A stretch of 64,000 nt of DNA from CAWINY01 sp963837635 (GCA_963837635.1 CAWINY010000004.1:248001-312000); one strand, 5' to 3'. Positions 36,200-46,393 are shown, counted from the stretch's first letter. Notes: generated by a model from the letters alone, not told the origin. A program made the numbers and translations.

Positions 36200-37069
36200 C
36201 TACTGTTTCTGTTGGCCTTGTTGCTGGTCTTGCTTCGGCTGGTCTTGCGGCTGGCCACCCTGTTCCGGTGACTTCTTGACTTCCTGGCCCTCGTAGGTGA
36301 TCTTCACCGCCGAGCCGAAACGCTTGTAATTGGAGTACTTCACGATCTCGCGCACGCGCACATCCTGGTTGCTGAAGTGCAGCGTGTCGTCCGCGCGGGT
36401 GTAGGTCGGGAACCAATACCGGCCGTCGATCTGCTCGCGCCAGGTGGTGAAGGCAGGGAACAGATTCTCCTGGCCTTTTTTCTTTCGAATGTCCGGCACC
36501 GTCTTGCCCTTGGTCTTGACGATCTGGAAGTCCTGGTCGTCTACCCAGATTCGCCCCTGAAAGTAGCGCCTGTCTTTCTCGATGGCCTTGGGAGCGATGT
36601 CGAAAACATAGGTGTGCAGTTCATCCTCCCGCTGCTGGCCGACGTAGAGGATCTGGTACTCGGAGATCTCGTTGCTGGTCAGGACAAAGGGCAGCCGGTT
36701 CTCGAAGTCGTCCTCATCTTCCCGGGTCAGCATGATGCGCTGCAGCGTGGACTGCGGAGCAAAAACCACTTGCTGCGTGCGGCGGCCCTTGTCGTCGAAA
36801 AGTACGTCAAAGACCTCTTTGAATTCGCCCCCATCGGGAGTATCGCCATCGAGGGTTTGCACGACGATATCCTGGCGGTAGGTGTACTGCTCGCGCGCCT
36901 CCTTGAATTCCTTTTCCTTGGCGGCAAACTTCTGGATGATCTGGTCCGGAGTGATGCCTTTCGGATCCGACGGGTTGAGCGAGCTCTCGCCGCGTTGTGC
37001 CCACGCCAGCGAGGCAAGCAGGAGCAGAGCCATGCCTGCGCTAGTCCTAAACACGATGATCGATTTCAT
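36200..37069 (-). CDS. Exported hypothetical protein with Gln-rich tail
   Basis: 289 residues. A signal peptide (MALLLLASLAWAQ) precedes a soluble domain of beta-strand character: TYRQDIVVQTLDGD, DKGRRTQQVVFAP, YVFDIAPKAIEKDRRYFQGRIWVDDQDFQIVKTKGK and FPTYTRADDTLHFSNQDVRVREIVKYSNYKRF. The pattern recalls LolA/LolB-like outer-membrane lipoprotein-sorting folds, with the WVDD...IVKT strand pair. The last 25 residues are low-complexity Gln/Lys/Gly. Function unknown; a periplasmic location is likely. Confidence 0.75.
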   Translation of the reverse strand: MKSIIVFRTSAGMALLLLASLAWAQRGESSLNPSDPKGITPDQIIQKFAAKEKEFKEAREQYTYRQDIVVQTLDGDTPDGGEFKEVFDVLFDDKGRRTQQVVFAPQSTLQRIMLTREDEDDFENRLPFVLTSNEISEYQILYVGQQREDELHTYVFDIAPKAIEKDRRYFQGRIWVDDQDFQIVKTKGKTVPDIRKKKGQENLFPAFTTWREQIDGRYWFPTYTRADDTLHFSNQDVRVREIVKYSNYKRFGSAVKITYEGQEVKKSPEQGGQPQDQPKQDQQQGQQKQ

Positions 37070-37214
37070 AGTTTGAAGAGTCCTGATGGATTCCGTGATT
37101 CAGGATCCCGATTCGCACCTATCTAGATTGCCATAAACCCGGGCACGATGCTGATGTCGCGACAAATGAGACAGCTCGGTATTCAGCTGCCGCTTGACGC
37201 CAGTCAGAAGAGTT

Positions 37215-37294
37215 GTCATTCCGAGCGGAGCGAGGAATCCCTCTACTTGTTACTGCTGGCGGCCAAAGCGATTCCTCGCTCCGCTCGGAATGAC
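37215..37294. repeat. Long perfect inverted repeat
   Basis: Two 25-base arms, 37215-37239 and 37270-37294, beginning GTCATTCCGAGCGGAG and ending CTCCGCTCGGAATGAC, perfectly complementary across a 30-base spacer. It lies between the CHAD-HD gene and the exported protein gene. Related words (CCTTCGCTGCGCTCAGGATGAC) occur at 38908. Confidence 0.85.
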
Positions 37295-37323
37295 AAAGGC
37301 GCATGGGCCATCCATCCGTAGAA

Positions 37324-38781
37324 TCAACCGCGCGCCTTCTCTGATCCGCGAACGATCACCGGCCGGGCACAGGCGTCCTCGAGCAGGTGACGGGCGGCCG
37401 CAATCTGCGAGGCTTCTTTGCTGCGGGCGTGGTAGCCTTCCGCGACGATTTCGACGATGCTGTTGGCATTCGTCACCGCGATCCGGCGGATCGCGCCATC
37501 ATGGGCGCAATCGAGGCTGTCCGCCAGTCGCAGCACTCCCGACAAATAGTCCACGCCACGACGGTCGGCCAGGGGCAGGGCGGCATAGCTTTTTTGCGCA
37601 TCCGGCAGAGCGCCTCGGTGATAGCGAGCCACCAGGCCGGCCATGAGCAAGTCCTGTTGCCGCCAACCCGGCGGCACCTCCAGCTTCTGCAGCAACTGCA
37701 TGCTGGCCTTGTGATGAGCCTTGACCCCGCGCTTGCGCCCAACCTCATGGGCCAGGGCGGCCACTTGGAGCAGATTGCGCAGCGGCGCCGCATCGTCTTG
37801 GCGCACGGGGCTGAGGCCGGAGGCCGTTAAGGTGTCGTAAAGTTGCAGGCTGAACTGCGTGACCTTGCGGGTGTGGTTCAGGTCGGGATCCAGGGTAGCC
37901 GCCCAGACCTCGAAGCGCTTCAGCACCGCTTTCTCGAGCGCTTCGCCCGCAGGCAGGCTGGCCCTCCATTCGTGCCACAACGAATTCCGGCCGACCATCC
38001 GCGCGCGATAACTCTCAACCCGCTGCTTCCGTTCGCGCGAGACCGCCGGCATAAACTGCTGTCGCTCTTGCGGCGTAGTTATGGCATGGACCTGGCGAGC
38101 GGTTTCCACCAGGACATCCAGATCGTGCACCTCGCCCAGGGAATCCTGAAGCTGCTTTAGATCCTTGCCCCATTGCTCGTGGTGTTCGGGCAGGAAATTC
38201 TCGACGATGTAGCGAAATTTCTTGATGCCGATCCGGAGGGCATGCAACGCCGCCTTGTTGCGATTGCGCAGCGCCAGCGCGTGCAGCGCGCGCGCCGCCT
38301 CGTACCTTTCCAGCGCCAGGAGTTCAAAGACCTCGCGGGGTTCGTGCAGCGCGAGCACCCGTTTTTCGAGTTGGCGTCCCCACTGCAGCCAACGCTGCGG
38401 GTGGAAGTCCCCTACCACGGCGGCGGCTGTTTGCTTTAGTTCGGCTTCCCGCTGCAGGCAATGGGTACGGAGCCGGTCGGCGACTGGCGGGCAGTCGTTT
38501 TTCAGGCGCTCAATCCACTCCAGCAGGACTTGCGTGTCGCGCAGATCCCCGAGAGCGGAAAAGATGGCCTTACCCGCCTTGCGCATCTTCTTCCACAAGG
38601 GGTTGCCGTCAACACTCTGAAACCCTTCAGCAATGGAGCGGCAGCGGCGCAGCGCGGTGCGCAGATCGTGGACGGCGTCGGCATCGAAGTTCTTGAGCGC
38701 ATGGTCGCGTTCGGCGATCACGCGCTCCATCCAATAGCCGATCCCTCGTTCGGTCTTCTGCGCAGCTACCATCTCAGCCAT
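37324..38781 (-). CDS. CHAD-domain protein fused to a Ppx/GppA-like HD domain
   Basis: 485 residues. Residues 1-270 are a CHAD domain, the polyphosphate-binding helical bundle, with repeated basic histidine motifs VHDLRTALRRCRS and ALHALRIGIKKFRYIVENF. Residues 300-485 resemble the C-terminal HD domain of exopolyphosphatase/GppA (LLQVAALAHEVGRKRGVKAHHKASM ... VARYHRG ... LRLADSLDCAHDG). The actin-like catalytic domains of Ppx are absent. It is therefore likely to bind polyphosphate and perhaps hydrolyse a phosphoester, rather than being a full Ppx (inference). Confidence 0.8.
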   Translation of the reverse strand: MAEMVAAQKTERGIGYWMERVIAERDHALKNFDADAVHDLRTALRRCRSIAEGFQSVDGNPLWKKMRKAGKAIFSALGDLRDTQVLLEWIERLKNDCPPVADRLRTHCLQREAELKQTAAAVVGDFHPQRWLQWGRQLEKRVLALHEPREVFELLALERYEAARALHALALRNRNKAALHALRIGIKKFRYIVENFLPEHHEQWGKDLKQLQDSLGEVHDLDVLVETARQVHAITTPQERQQFMPAVSRERKQRVESYRARMVGRNSLWHEWRASLPAGEALEKAVLKRFEVWAATLDPDLNHTRKVTQFSLQLYDTLTASGLSPVRQDDAAPLRNLLQVAALAHEVGRKRGVKAHHKASMQLLQKLEVPPGWRQQDLLMAGLVARYHRGALPDAQKSYAALPLADRRGVDYLSGVLRLADSLDCAHDGAIRRIAVTNANSIVEIVAEGYHARSKEASQIAAARHLLEDACARPVIVRGSEKARG

Positions 38782-39092
38782 AAGCTTAATGAGCCGTATT
38801 CTACCGCCAATCAGAGGCCTTTAACGCGAAGGCGCGAAGCCGCGAAGCTGCGAAGAACTAGGTTTTGCAAATCCACCACGGCGAGACAGAGGAACAGCAG
38901 GTCCTTCGCTGCGCTCAGGATGACAATTTCATTTCTTTCTCCGTGCCCCGGTGTCTCCGTGGTAGGTTTTCAAAAAACCCAAGTTTTTCGCGCCTTCGCG
39001 CCTTCGCGTTTAAGACATCCGAATGCCGAGGATTGCCATAGCTCTGATCCGCGTTGATCTGCGAAAATCAGCGGCAGTCCCGAATCTACCCC
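38782..39092. other. Intergenic region with GCGAAG-type repeats
   Basis: No gene. 38818-39012 mirrors the repeat at 29868-30064: GCGAAGGCGCGAAGCCGCGAAG on the left and CGCGCCTTCGCGCCTTCGCG on the right, with CACGG...CCGTG between. 39040-39075 adds a CTGATCCGCGTTGATCTGCG unit just before the radical SAM start. Confidence 0.6.
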
Positions 39093-40106
39093 ATGGCCGA
39101 GCTCTCCCCAGCGCGCAAGAAAATCCGTCTCCTGAAGGCGTACCTGCGCGGCAACCCGATCTGGTGCTCCTGGCAGGTGACCTACGCCTGCAACTTCCGC
39201 TGCAGCCACTGCTCGTATTGGCAGGAAGAGGTGAACTTCAGCCGCGAGCTGCGCGAGAAAGAGACCAATCTCGACGACTTTCGCCTGGGCGCGGCCACGC
39301 TGGGCGAACTGGGTTCGCTAATGGTGAACCTGGCGGGCGGCGAGCCCTTCCTGCGGAAAGATTTCGCGGAGATCGTCAGCGTAGTGGCCGAGCAGCACTT
39401 TCCCATGGTCACCACCAACGGCTGGCTGATCGACGAGGCCAAGGCCAACGAAGTGTGGGAGGCTGGCCTGTGGGGTGCGAGCGTCTCGCTCGACTTCCAC
39501 GATCCCGGCGCGCACGACGAGAACCGCGGCATGCGCGGCGCCACCGAGCGCGCCAAGCGGGCCATCGAGATCCTGAGCCGGACGCGTAAGCGGCCCTTCC
39601 AGCGGGTGAACCTGATGTGCGTCCTCAACCAGCGCAATCTGGGAGAGGTAGAAGAGCTGATCCGCTTCGCGGCAAAGAACAACGCATATTTCATGATCCA
39701 GCCGTACACGCCGGTGAAGAATGGGAGCGAGGAGCACATCCCGAGCGACAAGGCCTCGGCGCACCTGCTGGCGCTGAAGAAGCGCTACCGCAATTTTCTG
39801 TCGAACCCGTATTTCCTCGGCAGCTTCGACCGGTTCTATGCGGAAAGCGGCATTTCGGGTTGCAAGGCGGGACGGGCGTTCTTCAATATCGATAACTTCA
39901 TGAACGTGCAGAAGTGCGTTGAGTTCCGGCAGGAGCCGGTGGGAAATCTGCGCGATCTATCGTCTAACGATATGGTAAGCCGCCTGCGCAACGAGCACCA
40001 GCGCAATACCTGCGGCGCCTGCTGGTACAACTGCCGGGGCGAAGTCGAGGTTCTGTACTCGCTCAGGGGCCTCGTGGCCTCGCTGCCCACGCTGCTAAGG
40101 CACTAA
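39093..40106 (+). CDS. Radical SAM protein with SPASM-like C-terminus
   Basis: 337 residues. N-terminal radical SAM motif CNFRCSHCSYW (Cys33, 37, 40), followed by NLAGGEPFLRKDF and TTNGWL, the usual SAM-binding GGE segment. The C-terminal part has further cysteines (ISGCKAGRAFF, VQKCVEF, TCGACWYNCRGE) in the style of a SPASM auxiliary-cluster domain. SPASM proteins modify peptides, proteins or small metabolites. No precursor peptide was found nearby. The substrate is unknown. Downstream lies an IS110-type element, so any partner gene may have been separated. Confidence 0.85.
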   Translation: MAELSPARKKIRLLKAYLRGNPIWCSWQVTYACNFRCSHCSYWQEEVNFSRELREKETNLDDFRLGAATLGELGSLMVNLAGGEPFLRKDFAEIVSVVAEQHFPMVTTNGWLIDEAKANEVWEAGLWGASVSLDFHDPGAHDENRGMRGATERAKRAIEILSRTRKRPFQRVNLMCVLNQRNLGEVEELIRFAAKNNAYFMIQPYTPVKNGSEEHIPSDKASAHLLALKKRYRNFLSNPYFLGSFDRFYAESGISGCKAGRAFFNIDNFMNVQKCVEFRQEPVGNLRDLSSNDMVSRLRNEHQRNTCGACWYNCRGEVEVLYSLRGLVASLPTLLRH

Positions 40107-40268
40107 GCGTTTATCGCTCGCGTCTCATCTGGGCCTTCAACTCGCACCTGTTCCAGGAACGTAAGTGGTGTGAAGGGCTGATGGGATAACGAAGTCGGCC
40201 TCGGATTCGGGCCGAGTACACTGTTTGGGCTTCCAACCAGACAGCGGCTCGGGTCGAAGGAGGCCGAG

Positions 40269-41309
40269 ATGCGCATTATAGGCTGTGATTTGCATACCCG
40301 ACAGCAGACTTTGGCGATGCTGGACGTGGATACGGGCGAGATACAGGAGCTTGTCCTCGACCATGAGGGCGCTCAGGTCAGAGAGTTTTACGCCGGACTG
40401 CCAGGTCCGGTGCGGGTTGGCATCGAGGCGACCGGGTCGATGCAGTGGTTTTTGGAACTGATGGACGAGTTGGGTGTGGAGTGCCAGGTCGGACACCCGG
40501 CGAAGATCCGCGCTTGCGAACCGCGCAAGCAGAAGCATGACCGCAGGGATGCAAACTTACTGTTGAGCCTGATGGTGGCCGACCGGTTCCCGGCGATCTG
40601 GATGCCGAGCATCGAGCAACGCGATGTGCGGGCGCTTTTACGCTATCGGCATCAGTGGGTGCGGATCCGTACACGTCTGCAGAACGCGTTGCAATCGATC
40701 GCGTTGAGCCATGGCCTACGCCGCGGGAGTTCGCTGTGGAGCAAGGCTGGGCTGCAAGCGATCGGCTCGCTGGCGCTACCGGGTTACTCGGCGGAACGGC
40801 GCGATGCGCTGGTTGCCTTGTACCTACACCTGCAAGCCGAGATCGACGAGTTGGATAAGACCGTCGCTGCGTGTGCTGAGCAACGACCGCTTGCCCAACT
40901 GCTGATGACGCATCCCGGCGTGGGACCGATCACCGCCTTGGCCACCGAAGTGTTGCTGGGCGACCCGACGCGCTTCGTGGACGGCAAAGCCGTGGCCAGC
41001 TACATCGGCATGATTCCGAGCGAGTACTCCAGCGGCGGCCGGCAGCGCTGTGGAGCTCTCAGCAAGCAGGGCAACGCGCTGCTTCGCTTTTTGTGGTGCG
41101 AAGCTGTCGGTCACGCGGTGCGGAAAGACGAGGAACTCAAACGCTTTTATCGACGGAAACTGGCGCAAAAAGGGCTCGGCAAAGCCAAAGTGGCAGCTGG
41201 ACGCAAGCTGGGAATCCGGCTGTGGATCATGCTGCGCGACAACATCGACTACGAAGAGTTCTGCCGTCGCGGACGGCAGAGCGGGGGGAGCCCAAGCGGA
41301 GGTGCCTGA
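40269..41309 (+). CDS. IS110-family DEDD transposase
   Basis: 346 residues. N-terminal RuvC-like DEDD domain: GCDLHTRQQTLA (first Asp), VGIEATGSMQWF (Glu) and KHDRRDANLLL (paired Asp). The C-terminal transposase-20 domain has HPGVGPITALATEVLLGDP and the conserved serine region SEYSSGGRQRCGALSKQGNALLRFLW. The protein is full length and intact, so the element may be mobile. These recombinases use an element-encoded RNA to choose the target. A GAAGGAGG ribosome site precedes the ATG. Confidence 0.95.
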   Translation: MRIIGCDLHTRQQTLAMLDVDTGEIQELVLDHEGAQVREFYAGLPGPVRVGIEATGSMQWFLELMDELGVECQVGHPAKIRACEPRKQKHDRRDANLLLSLMVADRFPAIWMPSIEQRDVRALLRYRHQWVRIRTRLQNALQSIALSHGLRRGSSLWSKAGLQAIGSLALPGYSAERRDALVALYLHLQAEIDELDKTVAACAEQRPLAQLLMTHPGVGPITALATEVLLGDPTRFVDGKAVASYIGMIPSEYSSGGRQRCGALSKQGNALLRFLWCEAVGHAVRKDEELKRFYRRKLAQKGLGKAKVAAGRKLGIRLWIMLRDNIDYEEFCRRGRQSGGSPSGGA

Positions 41310-41593
41310 GCGTTAACATGGTCCTGCCTCGGCAGTGACCGTTGGGCTGAATAGGCCATCCGCCTCCCCAGGACGGGGAGTCCGAACAGATCATCATGGT
41401 CGTCGACTGACCGAAGAGATGTTTGGTGGGTACACCGCAACGATGAACGGAACGGGCCGAACCAAGGTTGGAAGCAATGGAAGCTATGGTCCAACTGACA
41501 AGTGCTCTTGCGCGGGCGCCGAGGTGTGTCCGTAGATAGAGAAAAACAAAACCCTCCTACGAAAGAGGAGGGTTGACGAAGCCGACTTCGTTA
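41310..41593 (+). ncRNA. Candidate guide (bridge/seek) RNA region of the IS110-type element
   Basis: 284 bases without a frame between the transposase stop and the right inverted repeat. It contains a clear stem AACCCTCCT/AGGAGGGTT (41550-41574) right before the end, and GACGGGGAGTCCGAAC and GGTCGTCGACTGACC potential stems further left. Position matches the guide-RNA gene of IS1111-type elements. The fold and RNA limits are not resolved by eye. Confidence 0.45.
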
Positions 41594-41677
41594 GAGATGT
41601 TATCAACAACCAGCAGGAACATGGCAGAGGATAAACTTGGAAGGCACGGGCGCTACGACCGGGAGGGATCGTTCAAA

Positions 41678-42109
41678 ATGGCTTTGCCTGATGACCTGAA
41701 AGCGATTGCGGGTGCGCAGGAACTACATGACTGGTTCGGGTACTGGCCTTCCTTCCATGACGGAGAAATCATCAGCTTGCACTTGAACCGCACCGACCCG
41801 TCTATTCTCACGATTCACTGCTGGGAGACCACGAACGAGGTGGATAAAGATGGGTACTACGTTTTGACGAAAGATGTAGTGGTGGAGTTCATGTTTGACA
41901 TATCAGGGACCGATGACTGCTTGGAACTATTTGGTTTCAGCCAGCAGAATGTCGTAAGGTCGTTAACGATCAAGAAAACTGCGTCGGGATATACGCTGGA
42001 TATTTTGCAGTGCTACGGTTTGGCTGGCACGATTAAAGCCGACAATATTTCTATTCGCCTCACGCCTGGAAAACCGGGGGCCGCTAACCCGGATAATTCG
42101 CGAAGTTGA
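41678..42109 (+). CDS. Imm50-like immunity protein, orphan
   Basis: 143 residues. The segment WFGYWPSFHDGEIISLHLNRTDPSILTIHCWE is the hallmark of the Imm50 family, predicted immunity proteins of contact-dependent or polymorphic toxins. A DVVVEFMFDISGTDDCLELFGF strand pair follows. No toxin gene is beside it: an IS110-type element lies upstream and an IS1380 element begins at 42085, so the last eight residues are encoded by the IS end. The ATG at 41678 has a GGGAGGG ribosome site; an in-frame ATG at 41621 is the alternative. Confidence 0.7.
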   Translation: MALPDDLKAIAGAQELHDWFGYWPSFHDGEIISLHLNRTDPSILTIHCWETTNEVDKDGYYVLTKDVVVEFMFDISGTDDCLELFGFSQQNVVRSLTIKKTASGYTLDILQCYGLAGTIKADNISIRLTPGKPGAANPDNSRS

Positions 42110-43776
42110 AGACGCGAGAAGCCTCTTCTGCTACAAACATGTTGCTGAGACAGTGTTTGTGGTAACAGGAAAGGCTTCTGCGTGTTCGACGATAGCACGA
42201 CACAGTGTTTGTTGTTCGCTGAGAGTTTTGCCAAGCCCGCCGCGTTGCAGTTCGATCAACGGCAAGGCAGTTCCGATGGCGGAGCCATCCTGCTGAAGGC
42301 GGCTGACCGCCGCTACGGATTGATCCGGAGTTTGGCCGAATGTCTGCGCGATAAGCGGCAAGCCGGCAAGGTCGATCATTCTTTGCGCGAGTTGTTGGCA
42401 CAGCGCGTGTTCTCGATTGCCTGCGGCTATCCGGATGCCAACGACTCGGCCCGCCTGTCTGCCGACCCCATTCACAAGATGTTGCTCGACCGCGATCCGG
42501 TGGCGGGCCGCGATCTGGCTTCGCAGCCAACCCTGTCGCGCTTTGAAAACGCCATTCGCCCAAGGGAACTCTACCGTTTGGGTGAAGCACTGGCCGATAG
42601 CGTGATCGGGCGCCATGCCCAGCGGTTGCGCGGACGCGCCCGCCGCGTCACCATCGACCTGGATCCAACCGACGACCCCACCCACGGCGCCCAGCAGCTA
42701 TCGTTCTTCAACGGACACTATGACAGCTGGTGCTACCTGCCGGTGATGGGATTTGTGAGCTTCAACGACGAAGCCGAACAGTACCTATGCGCGGCGGTGC
42801 TGCGTCCCGGCAACGTGACCGCCGTGGTAGGAGCGATGGGAATTTTGCGTCGCCTGCTGAATATGATCCACTATTGCTTTCCGGGTGCGCGGATCCGCGT
42901 GCGCCTCGACGGCGGTTTCGCGCATCCCGATCTGCTCGACTTCCTGGATGCAGAGCCCAACCTTGAGTACGTCATTGCGATGGCCAAAAACGCGGTGTTG
43001 AAGCGCAAGGCCAAACCAGCCATGCGGCAGGCCCGCCGGCTCTCGCGGCAGAGCGGAAAGACCGAACACATTTACGGCGAAGCCAACTATGCGGCCCAAA
43101 CGTGGCCGCAACAACGTCGCATCATCATCAAGGCCGAGGTGGTGCGTGCCGAGGGTAAGAAGCCGAAAGATAATCCGCGCTTTGTCATCACCAACATGAA
43201 GCAGAGTCCGCAATGGCTCTATGAAAAGGTGTACTGCCAGCGTGGCGAAATAGAGAATCGAATAAAAGAACTGCACGATCTCCAGATCGACCGCACCAGT
43301 TGCAGCGACTTCTGGGCGAACCAGCTCCGCGTGCTGCTCACCGCTGCCGCCTACGTCCTGATGCAGGAACTACGGCTGCAAGCCGCGCACACCAGCTGTG
43401 CGCGAGCTCAGGTCTGGACCCTCCGGGAACGGTTGCTGAAACTGGGTGCCCGGGTGCTGGTTTCGGTTCGCCGCGTGGTCGTACACCTGCCCGCGTCGTT
43501 CCCGTTCCTGCCCACCTTCCGGCAAGTGGCGCTGGCACTGGGCGCCTCGCCCGGATAACGCGGCCTCGCAACGCCCCGAAACATAAGTTTCAAATGTTGC
43601 GCAAAATGGCGTACGAGGGAAAGCTTTGCTCGAAAAGCCACGCCATACCCATTTCGCACACACCCAAGCTCGTCGTCCCCGGTGATCCAACGAACATCAC
43701 GCAGCAACGCGCATCTTCGCCGCAAAATCGCGGCGCCGACTACCGCTCGCGGCACCTTCACGAATAGTGCAGGCTA
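42085..43776 (+). mobile_element. IS1380-family insertion sequence
   Basis: An intact transposase lies between imperfect inverted ends: TAACCCGGATAATTCGCGAAG (42085-42105, 21 bases) and its partner CTTCACGAATAGTGCAGGCTA (43756-43776), matching at 15 of 21 positions. Length is about 1.7 kb, normal for the family. No clear target duplication is seen at the ends chosen. Confidence 0.65.
42182..43558 (+). CDS. IS1380-family DDE transposase
   Basis: 458 residues, full length, from a GTG at 42182. IS1380 pattern: SSDGGAILLKAADRRYGLI at the N-terminus, CGYPDANDSARLSADPIHKMLL, the first catalytic Asp in VTIDLDPTDDPTHGAQQ, the second in IRVRLDGGFAHPDLLDFL and the glutamate in YCQRGEIENRIKELHDLQID. 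Intact and so possibly active. It lies between the Imm50-like gene and the groESL promoter region. Confidence 0.93.
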   Translation: MFDDSTTQCLLFAESFAKPAALQFDQRQGSSDGGAILLKAADRRYGLIRSLAECLRDKRQAGKVDHSLRELLAQRVFSIACGYPDANDSARLSADPIHKMLLDRDPVAGRDLASQPTLSRFENAIRPRELYRLGEALADSVIGRHAQRLRGRARRVTIDLDPTDDPTHGAQQLSFFNGHYDSWCYLPVMGFVSFNDEAEQYLCAAVLRPGNVTAVVGAMGILRRLLNMIHYCFPGARIRVRLDGGFAHPDLLDFLDAEPNLEYVIAMAKNAVLKRKAKPAMRQARRLSRQSGKTEHIYGEANYAAQTWPQQRRIIIKAEVVRAEGKKPKDNPRFVITNMKQSPQWLYEKVYCQRGEIENRIKELHDLQIDRTSCSDFWANQLRVLLTAAAYVLMQELRLQAAHTSCARAQVWTLRERLLKLGARVLVSVRRVVVHLPASFPFLPTFRQVALALGASPG

Positions 43777-44000
43777 AGCAGGAAGCCCGGCCATTGCGAG
43801 GACCATGGCGAGGATAACTGTTGCTATATCCCCTTCACACCAAAGATACCCAAATCTGCCAAGACCGGGCAGATGTGGGGCAGGCGGGCGGTAAATACGC
43901 CAGATCCTTCGACTCCGCTGCGCTCCGCTCAGGATTTCGGCTACAGGCTCCCGTTACCTTCGCTGCGCTCAGGGAACTCACGCCTGCAAAACGCCTCAAC
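43777..44000. other. Intergenic region between IS1380 and the groESL promoter
   Basis: No gene. It contains a palindrome family A copy (43849-43879) and a block of CTCAGG-type repeats at 43900-43990 (CCTTCGACTCCGCTGCGCTCCGCTCAGG, then CCTTCGCTGCGCTCAGGG). Confidence 0.55.
43849..43879. repeat. Palindrome family A, intergenic copy
   Basis: Arms CCCAAATCTGCC and GGCAGATGTGGG, one mismatch, with a 7-base loop. Same length and arm sequence as the copy inside the GT39 gene. Confidence 0.8.
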
Positions 44001-44029
44001 TTGACAGAGTTGCACTCAACTCTTACAAT
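44001..44029 (+). promoter_or_regulatory. Sigma70-type promoter of groESL
   Basis: -35 TTGACA (44001-44006) and -10 TACAAT (44024-44029) with a 17-base spacer. The -10 box ends where the CIRCE operator begins, so repressor binding would block open-complex formation. Confidence 0.88.
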
Positions 44030-44055
44030 TAGCACTCGTTGGGCATGAGTGCTAA
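44029..44055. promoter_or_regulatory. CIRCE operator (HrcA site)
   Basis: Perfect consensus TTAGCACTC, 9 bases, GAGTGCTAA. This is the binding site of the heat-shock repressor HrcA; the hrcA gene is not in the window. Confidence 0.96.
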
Positions 44056-44218
44056 CACCTCCCGTTGCTCTCAGCTTCGGGACCGGCGAAGGACGTCGGT
44101 GGAAATCGTGTGTGACGCTCGGGTCGAGATCACACGCGGGTCTCGATCACACAACATCTTGAAACAAATACGAACTTAGTTCACAGAACAACCTTAAACG
44201 TACGAAAGGAGCAGATAC

Positions 44219-44536
44219 ATGGCTACGAAGCTCACCCCCCTGCATGACCGCATTGTGATTCGGCGCATCGAGGAAGCCGAGACCTCACGCGGCGGGATCA
44301 TCATCCCCGACTCCGCCAAAGACAAACCACAGGAAGGCGAAGTGGTGTCGGTCGGCAAGGGCAAAATCAGTGAAGAGGGCAAGGTTCGCCCCTTGGACGT
44401 CAAGGAAGGCGACCGCATCCTGTTCGGCAAATACGCCGGCACGGAGATCAAGATCGACGGCGAAGACTTCCTCATCATGCGCGAGGAAGAGGTTCTGGGC
44501 ATCTTGAGCGGCGCCAAGAAGGCCGCCAGTAAGTAA
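44219..44536 (+). CDS. groES: Co-chaperonin GroES
   Basis: 105 residues, usual 10-kDa chaperonin length. LTPLHDRIVIRRIEEAETSRGGIIIPDSAKDKPQ contains the mobile loop that docks on GroEL; the roof region PLDVKEGDRILFGKYAGTEI follows. An AAAGGAG ribosome site lies eight bases before the ATG. A leader of about 165 bases separates it from the CIRCE operator. First gene of the groESL operon. Confidence 0.98.
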   Translation: MATKLTPLHDRIVIRRIEEAETSRGGIIIPDSAKDKPQEGEVVSVGKGKISEEGKVRPLDVKEGDRILFGKYAGTEIKIDGEDFLIMREEEVLGILSGAKKAASK

Positions 44537-44590
44537 CCGCGCTTTACGCGAGCGCAGGATTTCGCGGGAACGCTGAAGCAGCGGACCCGC

Positions 44591-44611
44591 CCTAGCCAAA
44601 ACCGGGCTAGG
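44591..44611. repeat. Hairpin between groES and groEL
   Basis: CCTAGCC, 7-base loop AAAACCG, GGCTAGG. Loop length and loop sequence resemble palindrome family A while the arms differ. It may lower read-through or stabilise one part of the mRNA. Confidence 0.6.
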
Positions 44612-44688
44612 ACGGGGCACCCTCAAGTTTGGAAGAAGGCTTGAAACCGCCGGAGAATCCGGCCACACAGTTTCGGAGGAATGGAAAA

Positions 44689-46356
<1,668 letters not shown>

Positions 46357-46393
46357 GAAGCCGTCAGCCATCAGCCGTCAGTGAAAAGCAAGG

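Larger units (their letters stand above)
40187..41593 (+). mobile_element. IS110-family element, IS1111-like, with 13-bp inverted ends
   Basis: TAACGAAGTCGGC at 40187-40199 is the exact inverse of GCCGACTTCGTTA at 41581-41593. The 1407-base element has a short left flank (82 bases) and a long 284-base right flank after the transposase. Subterminal inverted repeats and a long right non-coding end are traits of the IS1111 subgroup, whose guide RNA (bridge/seek RNA) is encoded downstream of the transposase. Confidence 0.75.

Noticed and set aside
44029..44055. CIRCE arms as a transcription terminator
   Set aside because: Exact HrcA consensus placed right on the promoter of groESL, with no T-run.
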